Below are positions 11,301-21,381 of a stretch of DNA of 64,000 bases, piece by piece (within the stretch, counting starts at the first letter, position 1; every line of letters begins with the position of its first letter). Origin of the DNA: Bolinopsis microptera (taxonomy: Eukaryota; Ctenophora; Tentaculata; Lobata; Bolinopsidae); NCBI RefSeq assembly GCF_026151205.1, contig NC_087074.1, forward strand, positions 18,202,712 through 18,266,711, in the 5' to 3' direction. The notes beneath the pieces were generated by a model, which did not search any database, was not told the origin of the DNA, and saw nothing but the letters and a program-made list of their open reading frames with translations. A program made the translations under genes and the position numbers.

Positions 11301-14300
11301 TTAAACTGTACGTGATACATTATAAACCTCACATTCACTTCATCACTCAACACAATTCGTATTGACATGGTTAGTAATAAGAAATTGTGTTGAGTGATGA
11401 AATTAAGTGGAGGTATATAAACCATTGTTTACTCCCGGGAAGCCTCTAAACAGTAACCACCCCACACAGGAGGAATGACAGACTACCAGAACCAGATAGG
11501 AGCTCTGAAGCAAGAGAAGGAGGTGGACATAAGACAGCAGAGAGATCTTAGGAACAAGATCAAGACTCTTCAGGATAGGGTGGAGGATCTCGAACATGAA
11601 GAGGAGTGTTCGGAGAGAAAGACTCAAGAGGTAATGGTACCCGCATCTTAAAAAAACGTTGAATGTGCAAAACCTATAATGTTAATGAAAATGTTGCTTA
11701 TTAGTTGTTCTTGATCATCCATAATTCGTTATATCGTCGTTAATAATTATGCAATACAGATGGGAAGGCAAGTGATGCGTCTTCAAGAACAATTAGAAAT
11801 GGCTAATGGTGCAATATCTGAACTCACTGAGGATGTTGAGAAAGCCAACCATAGAGCTGATAAAACACACAAAGACAGTCTCCTTGCTATGGAACAGGTT
11901 ATATCATGTTAAATCATATTAGTTGTTCAGTTTTGGGACACAATAAATGATTAACTCTAATTACAATTACCTTATTAGAGCTTATAGGTCTAAAAAGAAG
12001 AGTACAGCCAACAATTGGTTGAGTCAATTTCCATTATCTACAGAAAACAAACATTCTGGCTGAGAAAGATGACGAGATAGAGATGGTAAAGAAGACATGT
12101 CGGGGAACAATAACCCTCCTTAAAAACCAGCTGGAGGCTGCTGAGCAGGAGATCAACAAACTAGTGAGTACAGAATAGAATCTCACTAGTTTGCTGTGCA
12201 TAATCACATGATCACAATATGTTAAGATGTTGATAAATCCGAAGCTGACTTGAAATCAGTTAATCTAGATATCGGGATTGATTAGAATTAAAATGTTAAA
12301 ATCTCTAAACTCGAAATTCCACAGATTCTGATTAAGAAAGAATTGGAAGGCGAGATCATGCTACTACAGGATGACTTGGATGAAGCTGAGGCCACTGTAA
12401 ATGAACTTAACAACGAGATACCTCGCCAGCAGGACATCTTAGAGCAGGTTTGATTGCTTCACCATAATGAGATAATGTTAACTTGACCGAAATACCCTTT
12501 CATAGTAGAAATTCATCGCCTCATCGGAAATTTATCACCTCAGCCTATATATGGTGTGGATTGTGGAATGATCAAGTTCCTTAATGGAGAAGTTTGATTT
12601 AAAAGATTCTTTGTTCATAAGCCGCATACTTTAAATAGTTCAGATTAAAGTATTCGTAATTTCGTATATCTTTTGCCCATTTAAAGTCATGTAAACATAC
12701 GACAAAGGTCCGAAATCAGGTCTCTAATCAGTGAACTGACCTCTACAAGTGTCATAGGGCGGAATGAGGTGATTTATCAATTCCTCCCGGGCACACGTAC
12801 TCATATCAGTCTGTGACAAGGGACCCCTTTATTGTGACATGCAACTACCCAACTGTGACATGTGACTATCCTGTGACGTGTGACTTCCTTACTCGGTGAC
12901 TCCCTTCCATGTCTAACAACACCCATCCAGTTGTACACATCTAACTGTGATCCACCTAATTCCACAGCTTGCATAGACTAACCGTCTCTTTTGTGGGGTT
13001 TCTGTTACTAAAACTGGAGAGAATCAGGGGTCAGATAAGTCTCTGGGGGGCTACGGTCAGTGTTAAACAGGAGATGTAAGTTGGCAAGTGTTGACTGTTG
13101 ATGTCAAGGTCACTGTGCGTAACCCATCCTACAATCTTCACCTGACACCTCTTAACCGCTTCTTCCCTGTCACACATTGTTTTAAAATGTGATCTCACCC
13201 ATAACAGTGACTTTACAGTAAAAGTAAGTTAAGAGTTGCAGTGACATTAGTATTAACTCACTAACAAAGTAAAAAGAAAGCTGTGTTTTCGTCTCTAACT
13301 CTGATCAGACCTGCAGCTGCTCCATCAACTATCTACCCTAACTTTTCCCTGGTTATCGTATCCTGGCTAGATATAATTCCATTGAGGCCTCTTTCTTAAA
13401 GCTTTAAAAAGGGCTAACCAGCAAAAAGCTGACTGATACTCACAGTTCATTGAAACTTCACCAGCACACTATCCACTAACCTCAAAATTAATAAACCCAC
13501 AGTATAACACTCCCAACTGAAACCTACCTCCCCCTCCAGTTGAACATGAGTCTGGGTGAGGCTACAGCACGTTGTGAAGCGTTACAGGACGCCCTGGTCC
13601 GAGCTGACCTCAAGTGTACCCAGCTTTCAACACGGAATGACGAGCTAGAGGACCACGTGAAGCAGGTCAGTAAAATAGTAGTGCTGAGGAAGGGGAGGCT
13701 GAGGGAGGGGAGGCCGTGATATTGCAGCCTCTGCAGAGTGAGTATTACACTCCAACCGCTGACAGCCGGCTTATAAGTTAGAGGTGGTTTGGTTTCCTGA
13801 TGTGTTTGTTGACGTGTTATTGTAGTTGGCTCATTGGACAACCTTATCAATGCTCGTCGTGTTGCCTTTTTCCGTGCAGTATGGCTTTTTTGTAATATTA
13901 CTTTTAAAGTGATATACAATATATCTGATTTGTTAAAAGCTTATATTCGTTATATTTTTAAGTTGTAACCAGAGTAACCAGTTACAAGCACGAATTATGT
14001 CCTTGCCCTAAATAAAAACCTTTGCGCTTATAGTTTGTTATAGTATTTAATAAAGCTTCTCTCTTCTTTTCTTTACAATGTTTAGATGAGAGAAAACCAG
14101 GAGTGCAGACAGCACTAAGATATTATCCCTTCAACATACTTCCCTCCTTCTTTCAACACTAAACACACCATATTCCTGTTTAGGGTGAGACACAGAAGCG
14201 CCTGACTGATCAAGATAACATCGACCTCCACAACAAGATATCAGAACAGTCAGCCAAGGGAGAAGCTCTGTTGGACACCATCGCTAAAGTGGAGGCTCAG

Positions 14301-17300
14301 CTGGAGATACAGTCCGGTTTGATGGAGGCGATGGAGGCAGATAAGAGCAACTGGGAGCTAGAGAGACGTAAAATGAGGGAACTGGTCAGTAGCTTTAAAC
14401 AGCACTTTAAACTGTTATGGGGAGGAATTGTTTATCGGAAATTTTATTTAATCGTTAATAACTTTTATGACGTTTGTGTAGCTTTTTCCCAGCTTCTGTA
14501 TCAGTTTTGATCCATCCAGTTAAGGATCCTTAAGAATTTAAATGAGCACTTGTTTCAGATCACTACGCTGGAAGCTGATAATCAGCATCTTGAGGAGGTC
14601 AGAGTTGGTCTGGAATGTTCCGAAAACAAGATCAAGTCCCGTCTCAGGGTTAGTAAATTTTTGGTATAATACGACCATAAAAACTTAACTTTAAAAGTCA
14701 TTAAAACTTGTTATCCTTTGCCATTCATTTTTTCGGAAAATTTCTGAAAACGTTCGAAGTGCTATTGGCTCCAAAACAGTAAACACCGATCCACAGGAGG
14801 CTATATCAGAACACGATGACGCCATCAAGAGTGTGAAGAACACCCACCGAGCGAGAACACGTGCTCTGGAGAGCAGAGTAGCGGAACTAGAGGGGAACCT
14901 GGAAGAGGAGACCGAGAGGAGGACTCATTTAGAGAAGGTGGGGAGAAGTGCTCAGTGCTCCGTTTTTAGAGCTGTGCTCAGTACCTTATCAGCTCTTTTG
15001 TGGATGGCCCTATATTAGGGCCATTCGATATTGGGGTTGCTAGTTGTTCCCAGTCCCAATTTAGGATATAATTTTAAAAACAATTTCAATACAGCTGGGG
15101 TTTTTTGGGATATTTGTCTGTGGGGTTTTTTATCTGTACAGCTTACTTTGTCTAGTTCGTTCAAATTGCTGTTTAAATGAGCTTCAATAAAACCTAACAA
15201 CAACTAAAAATTTCATTTAGATAGCAGCTTACTGTCACATTATTTCGGACCAAAAAATCAGATGAATTAAAAAATGGCCAAAGCAAAACTATAAAGCGAC
15301 TTTCAGCTACTGGCCTTCCATGATTTTGGCCACTCACAGTCTGGTCGGTCCAAAAAGGGTATATAAAGTACTTAAATTTCTTCTTGAGACTGAGAATGTG
15401 GGTCAGTCGGTTAATCAAATCATCTGCTTGTCTACAGCTGCTCTGAGGTGTTGAGTTCGAATCCCGGTTGGGCTACAATTTCAAAACTGCAGAGCAGCTG
15501 TGATTCACCAAACTACGGTGCACATGATACTGACTCTTATTAATTATTTCTTCTTGTGTCTGACAATTTAAACTTATTTCCATAAATGTTACACTTCGTG
15601 TTATTAAGCTTTTTGACTTTCTGCGGAAGTTTAAATAACCATGTTTTGACCTGTAGGGACTGAAACGATTGGAACGACTCCTAAAAGAGTTGGAGATCCA
15701 AGCGATGGAAGATACCCAGACGATTGAAAGACAGGTGGATCAGATAGCTAGTGTTAACAACAGAAACAAACAGCTCAAAACTCAGTTCGCTGATGCAGTA
15801 AGTGTGAAATGTCATAGAAACTTCTATTATATGGTAAATAGTAGGTCTTCAAGAGACCAGTGATTTTCAGTTAGTGAGTAAAGTTAGTAGGATAGTGATG
15901 AAACAGCACGTTAGGGATTGGTCTGTTACTTTGACCAGATCAGTACAGTCACACCTACCTGCACCAATAGACACTGTAAGCTTTACTTATCATATGTTCC
16001 TAAAACCAAATATGGCTACAATAACCTATGACCCCACAGGAAGCACGCATTATATCGCTGCAACAGAAACTCCGAAAGTTGACGACTGAGGTTGAGGATA
16101 GTGAGGGAAGGAAACGCTACCATGACTAAAATGTTGAGCACACCTGCTAGTCGTTGTACTTCCCGACAATCGGTAGGTCGATTTTGTGGGTGTATGTTTT
16201 GAGTATTGAGAAAATGAAATGAACTGCTAGTAAACTTTGTGGGTAGATTAAGAAACAAAAGCATGAAAACTACGGTGGGAACGGGGATCATAATCTACTT
16301 CTGACGAGCAGAAATATGATAAAAAGTACATGATGCTTGTTGATTGTAGAAGCATGGTCACTTTCTCAATTTCCAACATATCAAGAGTCCTAAAATTAGT
16401 TTGGGTATGTAAGCCGTCTCAAGCAAGAGTGCAAAAATTCTGCAGAAATTAAATTTCTCTGCCGCCTTATAAGTCTTATAAGTGTGATAATGTTTGTCAT
16501 TGTGTTGAGAGATTTATAGAACTCATGAGCACACTCCCGCTAAGATTTAGGAAACTTTAAACCAACAATGCAATATGCATATTGCTAAGTGCAATGTGCA
16601 CATTTCCAAAAAACTTAACCAAAAGCTATCGTCACCTCTAAATGGCGCCAAGCTCAGTCAAGTAAGACTACAATCACTATCAACTATGTTAGTACATACT
16701 GAGCAAATACTCTTAGTACTTTAACAATTCGTATCAAGCTGGAGAGTGGAGCTGTTTTAAAACTTACCCGGCATCTAGGCAGTGGTCATAGCAAAACCGT
16801 GAACCAGGCATTGTGCTCGCTATATTAGTCATGCAACCTCCAAGCCTCACTAATAATGCTTCCTTTATAAACTCAGAAGAAATTTTTTCATGAACAATCT
16901 TTAACCACTTGCAAAACATTCACAAAGACTTTTGAATGATCCACAATGCTTATACCCGTGAAATACAGAGAGCCACGTTCCGATCATCCCGGCCGGAGAC
17001 TGCCATGTCATGGGACATGGAAGGGACGCAGGATCTGAACCAAGTTCTGAACGATAAGCTGTATACAGTATGTTACGTGTCCAAAATAATAGTTAATACA
17101 TGTTCATTATGATACTAACTCCAGTAATATTCATTACTCGTGGCCATCATGGCGTTATATGGCTTGACTAACATCGTTTTGAATCATACGATTTTGAGAC
17201 CAGATTCTCCTAGGAATCTTATCAAGACTAGGAAATATTATGTTTTGATTCAATTTCATGTCAGCCATCAAATTATCTTTTTAAATAATGTTGGTTTAAT

Positions 17301-18468
17301 TGTAAGCAAATAATTCGTATTTCACACTGTTTATTAGCGTGATTAAAATACATTTAATCAGATATTCAGATGTGCAGTGGATATCACTCCACATCTTATA
17401 TTTAAATCTAAGAGGGCATCTTTAAGTTCATGTTTGAGTGTTCATCAATTGTTTATCAGACTGATAGGCTACTTATGTGTGTTGTGATACTTCCCGATAT
17501 ATAACAAGAGGTCCACGCAGGTCAAAATAAACTGAGAAGCATTTTTAAGTCACATGACAGTATGCTGTCAAATTTCAATCCGCATGATTTATATTTACAA
17601 CGTACCATGTACTATAACAGTAACAGTGTTACTAACACTACCAACAGTGTTACTAACACTACCAACTTTCACACTCCGCACGTACAGAACGAAATACTGT
17701 ATTGATTCTGTACAACGGGCCATCTCACTTTCGATCACTATCTGTTCCGATTAAAACTGTTGGTAAATCAACCTATCAATCTATGTACTTTAATCAAACT
17801 TTCAAATGTCAATTAATCGATCTGACTAGATCTCCCAATATCAGTCAATTAACCAATGCATAAATTTGACGTGACAGTGACACGAATACTCGTTTCTGAG
17901 GTCACGTGATCATAGAGCACGCACTCTCTCTCTAACATAGAGCACGCACTCTCTCTCTCTAACACCTCTTCTCCCGCAGCAAATGATGAGGAACAGTGTT
18001 ATGGGAAGCAGGTCCGTAAGTAGACTGATCAGCCCGGAGGTAGAGTCAATCATGATGTCTGGTCGAAACAGCCCGGTTGGACCCCTGTCCATCCTCTCCG
18101 GACGAAACAGTCCAGCTTCCCAAAGAGCTGCATCTCCTGCTGGGAGCATCAGAAACTTCCAGTTTGAGGACAACTTGTTGACCAAGGATTATGAGATTGA
18201 AGGCGAGAGTAAAACAGAAAGTGAAAGTAAGCCTGAATGCGAAAATAAGGATGTCGACGAGAGTAAATCAGATGAGGCAAAGCCGATTGTGTCACCAGAG
18301 GATAAAGTTCCAGAAGTTATTTTGACAGAGGAAGATGTGAAGAAACCAGTAGATTTTGCAAAAGAAGAGGGATGTCAAGTGATTGGTGAGAAGGCACTAT
18401 GGGAGAAGGAAATTATTGTACCAGAGAATGATCAAGAAAATGCACCAAAAGCAGTAAATGGGCACTAA
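2242..18468 (+). CDS. Myosin-II-type rod (heavy chain tail) gene, spliced
   Basis: This is a spliced coiled-coil gene. Exons read from the sequence: 2242-2319, 3302-3403, 3888-3991, 4418-4514, 4869-4979, 5150-5373, 5570-5701, 6803-7031, 7147-7310, 9531-9716, 11475-11630, 11760-11897, 12044-12163, 12325-12447, 13540-13665, 14184-14384, 14559-14648, 14797-14937, 15657-15797, then either 16040-16129 (stop) or 16969-17067 plus 17980-18468. All junctions keep frame except 9716 to 11475. The product is about 1,100 residues of Glu/Lys/Leu-rich heptads. Exon 10 has the myosin-like SLEKKHNNAE segment. Exons 17-20 line up in order with the end of the myosin II rod (recalled alignment), for example ALESRVAELEGNLEEETE against the family's ALEAKIAQLEEQVEQE. 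The last exons give a non-helical tailpiece. A rod of this kind would assemble as a parallel dimer into filaments. No motor, IQ motif or other domain is seen. A cingulin-like or paramyosin-like relative is the alternative. The family call is firm; the exact paralogue is not. Confidence 0.83.
3302..7310 (+). CDS. Rod gene exons 2-9, N-terminal coiled coil
   Basis: Eight exons (3302-3403, 3888-3991, 4418-4514, 4869-4979, 5150-5373, 5570-5701, 6803-7031, 7147-7310) all join in phase. They encode continuous charged heptads such as KKMKDKLEKERETHFEEIQ and LNNRIQNLQREIEDEKDKG. Exon 6, the longest here, starts KQLLRKREEELLELRSEFEE, which resembles the myosin II segment around QLAKKEEELQ. Exon 5 ends at a weaker donor (GTTTGC). 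The exon 8 acceptor lies directly after the 48-bp minisatellite. Confidence 0.82.
3705..3754 (+). pseudogene. Relict duplicate of the 3' end of exon 2
   Basis: The stretch ending MLEKLMK|GTTAGT closely resembles the end of exon 2 (KLEKLIK|GTTAAT), including the donor site. It lies 350 bp downstream, in the next intron. No acceptor puts it in phase with its neighbours, so it looks like a partial tandem duplication that is not used. Confidence 0.5.
4201..4276. repeat. Inverted repeat, 16-bp perfect arms
   Basis: Arms at 4201-4216 and 4261-4276 are exact reverse complements (TCCAACTTAAAGTTTT). The loop is about 44 bp and contains a shorter GAGG/CCTC pairing. It lies in a rod-gene intron and could be a small foldback element remnant. 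Confidence 0.8.
5730..5763. repeat. Perfect 34-bp palindrome
   Basis: Two 17-bp halves with no spacer, starting AAGACTCCTAAAC, sit in the intron just after exon 7 and before the minisatellite. Confidence 0.9.
5932..6800. repeat. 48-bp minisatellite, about 18 copies
   Basis: A 48-bp unit (CCCTGCAAGTGTGTAATACG, then ACCCCAACCAGAGCAGTTTA, then CTCAGTAT) is repeated about 18 times with few changes (ATACG/ATGCG, TTTAC/TTAAC) and one 2-bp insertion near 6142. Because 48 is divisible by three, long open frames run through it on both strands. These are artefacts of the repeat. It ends at the exon 8 acceptor (CTCCCCTCAG at 6802). Confidence 0.97.
7993..8069. promoter_or_regulatory. Array of four 19-bp repeats, each with an E-box
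   Basis: The unit TGATCACGTGACCGCTCAC is repeated four times (the last with one change). Each holds the palindromic E-box CACGTG, read by bHLH-ZIP factors of the USF/MITF/TFE type. It lies about 430 bp upstream of the ATG of an internal candidate first exon (8503), a position suited to an internal promoter or enhancer. The sequence is certain; the regulatory role is inferred. Confidence 0.6.
8331..8349. repeat. CT dinucleotide run
   Basis: Short (CT)n tract about 160 bp upstream of the first MSFTP exon, possibly part of its promoter region. Confidence 0.7.
8503..8546 (+). CDS. Alternative first exon A (MSFTPIP...)
   Basis: A 44-nt open stretch starts with ATG, encodes MSFTPIPTTTIDAD, and ends in phase 2 at a consensus donor (GA|GTAAGT). 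It fits exon 10 (9531), which needs one nucleotide, giving MSFTPIPTTTIDADELKLSE. No acceptor is evident in front, and a closely related copy lies at 10812. This is the pattern of an internal first exon that replaces the upstream rod with a short leader. Confidence 0.6.
9531..9716 (+). CDS. Rod gene exon 10 (LEKK segment)
   Basis: It encodes 62 residues from LKLSEKNRAEQ to ETMKR. The acceptor is CTTCCCTTAG and the donor AG|GTAAGT. It includes SLEKKHNNAEIMLEE, which matches the position and pattern of the conserved LEKKQ segment of the myosin II rod. Reading through the donor gives an immediate TAA, so without splicing the chain would end here. The next recognised exon (11475) does not accept this phase. 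Confidence 0.8.
10812..10855 (+). CDS. Alternative first exon B (MSFTPLP...)
   Basis: This is a second copy of the MSFTP exon: same 44-nt length, same phase-2 donor (AA|GTAAGT), encoding MSFTPLPVIAEDAD. Sequence resemblance continues upstream (TTCTGTATT...CTAGTTTG against CTAATTTG). No recognised downstream exon takes a phase-2 donor, so either an exon before 11475 is unseen or this copy is dead. Confidence 0.45.
10945..11046. repeat. Direct and inverted copies of an 18-bp motif
   Basis: GCGACATCTGTCCGACAG occurs twice in direct order (about 10945 and 10963), once inverted (about 10994-11013), and a partial direct copy follows at about 11031. The cluster can fold into a long hairpin. It lies between candidate first exon B and exon 11. 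Confidence 0.85.
11339..11401. repeat. Inverted repeat, 19-bp perfect arms
   Basis: Arms at 11339-11357 and 11383-11401 (TTCATCACTCAACACAATT and its complement) flank a 25-bp loop. The hairpin ends 13 bp before a TATA-like element at 11414. Confidence 0.85.
11414..11420 (+). promoter_or_regulatory. TATA-like element upstream of exon 11
   Basis: TATATAA lies 55 bp before the ATG at 11475, the right distance for a start site near 11445. It is preceded by a hairpin. AT-rich DNA gives such matches by chance, so this only becomes interesting with the failed in-phase join of exons 10 and 11. Confidence 0.3.
11475..11630 (+). CDS. Rod gene exon 11, possibly a separate start
   Basis: It encodes MTDYQNQIGALKQEKEV to ERKTQE (52 codons) and ends in phase 0 at GAG|GTAATG, matching exon 12. 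Upstream in frame are GGA GGA and then a TAA at 11454-11456. Acceptors nearby (CACACAG|GAGGA, or GACAG|AC) all require a phase-1 donor, but exon 10 and first exon B end in phase 2. So the ATG may be a true start, or a small exon is missing. A trans-splice acceptor at CACACAG|GAGGA is a third option. Confidence 0.75.
11760..15797 (+). CDS. Rod gene exons 12-19, C-terminal coiled coil
   Basis: Eight exons (11760-11897, 12044-12163, 12325-12447, 13540-13665, 14184-14384, 14559-14648, 14797-14937, 15657-15797) are all phase 0 with clear acceptors and donors. They encode 46, 40, 41, 42, 67, 30, 47 and 47 residues of heptads without a break. Exon 18 (NTHRARTRALESRVAELEG) and exon 19 (IASVNNRNKQLKTQFADA) line up in order with the end of the myosin II rod (family GNARVKQLKRQLEEAEEE). 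Because every exon here is a multiple of three in the same phase, exons could be skipped or swapped without a frameshift. Confidence 0.87.
12448..13539. other. Intron 14 of the rod gene, no feature
   Basis: About 1.1 kb without an exon. It contains short imperfect repeats of TGTGACATG/TGTGACTA near 12833-12895 and nothing else I can support. Confidence 0.6.
15395..15480 (+). repeat. tRNA-like sequence, probable SINE head
   Basis: An A-box-like TGGGTCAGTCGG (15399-15410) and a B-box GTTCGAATCCC (15455-15465), about 45 bp apart, have the spacing of an internal RNA polymerase III promoter. The implied acceptor and D stems do not pair well, so it is not an intact tRNA gene. A tRNA-derived SINE or tRNA pseudogene in the rod-gene intron fits best. 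Confidence 0.5.
16040..16129 (+). CDS. Rod exon 20 with its own stop (short C-terminus)
   Basis: It follows exon 19 in phase 0 (CCCCACAG|GAAGCACGC), continues the coiled coil as EARIISLQQKLRKLTTEVED and ends ...KRYHD with TAA at 16127-16129. Its register matches the last heptads of the myosin rod. Splicing from exon 19 straight to 16969 is also in phase, so this looks like an alternative terminal exon giving a product without the tailpiece. An internal donor (GATA|GTGAGG) might instead splice onward. No clear polyadenylation signal was seen. Confidence 0.65.
   Translation, partial: EARIISLQQKLRKLTTEVEDSEGRKRYHD
16969..17067 (+). CDS. Rod exon 21, tailpiece linker
   Basis: It encodes 33 residues from RATFRSSRPETAMSWDMEG to NDKLYT, phase 0 at both ends (ATACAG|AGA and ACA|GTATGT). 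It is no longer heptad-like (Pro, Trp, Gly), marking the change to the non-helical tail. It joins in phase to either copy of the final exon (17980 or 22988). Confidence 0.65.
17980..18468 (+). CDS. Rod terminal exon 22, Ser/Pro-rich tailpiece
   Basis: It encodes 162 residues plus TAA after CTCCCGCAG. The N-terminal half is basic and Ser-rich with a doubled SGRNSP motif (SGRNSPVGPLSILSGRNSPA) and several SP sites, likely targets of proline-directed kinases. The C-terminal half is acidic, with repeated ESK/ESE. In myosin II, phosphorylation of the non-helical tail controls filament assembly; a like role here is inference. I do not recognise a closer relative of this tailpiece. A near-identical copy lies at 22988-23476. 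Confidence 0.75.
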   Translation, partial: QMMRNSVMGSRSVSRLISPEVESIMMSGRNSPVGPLSILSGRNSPASQRAASPAGSIRNFQFEDNLLTKDYEIEGESKTESESKPECENKDVDESKSDEAKPIVSPEDKVPEVILTEEDVKKPVDFAKEEGCQVIGEKALWEKEIIVPENDQENAPKAVNGH

Positions 18469-21335
18469 ATTTACAAGCACTTTCAATGGACCGGGAAAAA
18501 TTGAATGGGGACTTTCAAAATGGCGGAGGGGAAATTATTATTTGATAATGATAGTAATAGTATGATTATGAATATTTTACAATGGTTTTATTTAAAACTA
18601 TTTATTATTTGAATTTTAGGGATCAGACTAGACGACAAGATATGGACAAATATTTACAATCTAGATTAATTAGACGAAGGCACCCAGTGACTATGATTTG
18701 GTAATAATTTTTGTGAATGAGATTGCGATTTTTTCTGTATTTGAGTTATGAATTTGAATGAAGAATATTTTATATTTCTCAACGCTTACTTTCATTTTGT
18801 CATATGTAAAAAATAATTGAAACAAGTATCTGAATTTTCTGCAAATATTAGTTAAGATCACAAGTCCGAAATTTTTGTAACAACGCGGGAAAGTCTCAAC
18901 GTACAAAATAATCGACAGAAAGTGAGGTCATCACATTTTCGTCGTTAAAATTAAAATTAACAGTTACGGTTGAGACTTTCCCGAAATGAGCATCAAACTC
19001 CCAAAATAGAGCTGATGCCTACAATGCCAGACAATTCATCGCACTACGTTCACTGGTCGTACTACTTTCGCTGCCCGTACTAAAGCTTCCACTGGTAACG
19101 GGAACCGCAGATATTTATTTCCGGGGGTGAAAATTTACCGAATACTAAATCATCATTAATTGTCAGATAGATTGAACTTAATTGGCCATCTTTTCACTTT
19201 TCATGTTATGCACAATCAGAAGTGAAAGAACCTCCGGAAATGAAATCGCCGCGGCCTTTTTCTGTTCAGTGGTGACGTCAAAATATGTATTACCAACATA
19301 TCAAAGTAAAAAATCGGTATTTTCGGTTGACTTCGCCTCTATCATACATTTAAAGCATTTCAAGGCTTAAATTCAAACAAAAATCTCAACTACAAACCCC
19401 GTAATATAATTAAACCAATTTAAAAATTAAATCAAGCGGATTATCGAAACCCTGTCCACCTCTTAACCGGATAATATCATACTATATGATAAATATTATG
19501 ATCTTAAACGTGCTGAATTTTTATTAAATCGCAAAGATATCACACAATGTGTAATTCACGCAAGTACCAAGGGTACAGAGTCTTTCTGAGATGAAATATA
19601 TATACAATAGTCACATCTGGGAATTTTGTGATTTTACAAACTAGCATGCTTCAAAATGGCTGGAAATCTGATATTCCAACTGACAGGGTATCGGACAATC
19701 GAAATGTCTTATCAGACCAAATATTAAAATCACGCTGAGTAAAATAAAAAAAGTTGTATAATAGGTTCCCAAGGCTAGCGAAATAAGCTGTTTTATTTCA
19801 ATCAAACCTTTTTCAAATAAAATCTCAGATAACTGAATAACCGGCAACGGCACATAAAGTCTATGTCAATTATCGATATTTATAGCGTACAAAAATTAGT
19901 TTCATGACCGAACAAAAACAGTTTACATTTACATAACCACAGACATTAAATAATATTTGACTTGATCAAGCTTAGTCTTGATCAAACCAGTATTTTATTG
20001 TAAAAACATGTCATATGACATATTGATAAATTGAAAGGATTAAGGTTAATCGAGGATGAACCTTTCAAGATCGCCTCAACGCATAGTTGAGGATTCTTTG
20101 CATGGCAAGCTGGTGATAATTTCTTGAATAGTGAAAGAAACCTCTTTTTTAACTCATTTCACGATACACTCATATATTTATCGTTACATAAGAGTCGGTT
20201 ACGATTACAAATTTTAATGAGACCCTCAGCAACAAAAATGGGAAAAGATCAAGTCATGAATTTAATGGGACTTTGTTGTTAATTTGACTGGGTCAGAAAT
20301 TTTGTGATGAAGAATATTATAACTGCCAAAATAATGAATGGATTTATATTTCTCTCGCATTGTACCAAAGGGAAAAATCTAATTAAATCTTCTATCCATA
20401 TTTGCTGAGGGGGTCCCAAAGATAATTACAACAGTAAAAACGATTAAAAAGGTCAAGTTTAATTTGCTAACTGGACCAAGACTTTAAATTGACTGACTGA
20501 AAATTTCTTGATTACATCAGTTCTCAATCCCACACATTACACGTGCAGCTACACAAAGTTAACTGCTGCGAAAACGACACAGATCGAAACACAACATAAC
20601 GAGCAACCCACAATCCACATAATATAATCAAAGAGACAAAATCACATTTCATTGTTCGTAACTAAAAGTATAATATCTATAAAGGATTATCATTCTTTAT
20701 TTCGAGAGAGCACTGCAATGAAGATCATCGTATAAATCGTGCCACTTAACTTACCACGTAGAACGTGAATATAATTGTCGGTGTTGTTGTCTATTGTAAA
20801 GTTGCGCAGTCACTGCATACCACAATCGATGCCCGGGAGAGGTGCGGTTCTTGCAACTGAATTAAACTGGACATCTTACTATATATAAAGCGAGACGATA
20901 TATATATATATATCTGTGCCATTTTACTGACACCACGGCATCGACTTTAACGCAACTTTCTGCAAAAACCGTAAAAGATATACAACTGAAACTTTTTTGG
21001 CTGGGTCAAATGCTTTAATATCCTCCAAATCAGCATGAAAAAATAAAAAATTGGCCGAGGAATAATGATTTTAGAGCCGAAAATTTGGACCCCCAAGTGG
21101 TGTCAAAAACGCCAATTAAATAGGTAATAATTATTTCAGTATCTTGAGTCTTGACACCGTTTAGGGCTATATTTCACGGGTTCCTGCTAGTTTATTCTAA
21201 AGCACACTTGCACTGGGCACCAATATTCACGTTTTGACAAAATATTCGACAACACCACAGATACAATTTAACTCTGTGGTCAAAATATTCAAATATAACG
21301 GGACAGATAGTCTCATGCCCATATTCTATGGATAC

Positions 21336-21381
21336 CACGTGACATGACGTCACCCCACGTGACCGGACATCTTGTCACGTG
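21336..21381. promoter_or_regulatory. Three E-boxes and a CRE-like site (copy 1)
   Basis: CACGTG occurs at 21336, 21356 and 21376, and the palindrome TGACGTCA at 21345, within 46 bp. The whole cluster is repeated in the duplicated block at 26038-26083. bHLH-ZIP and CREB/ATF proteins bind such sites. The target gene is unknown; it may be the sestrin 3' region or the rod gene. Confidence 0.5.
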
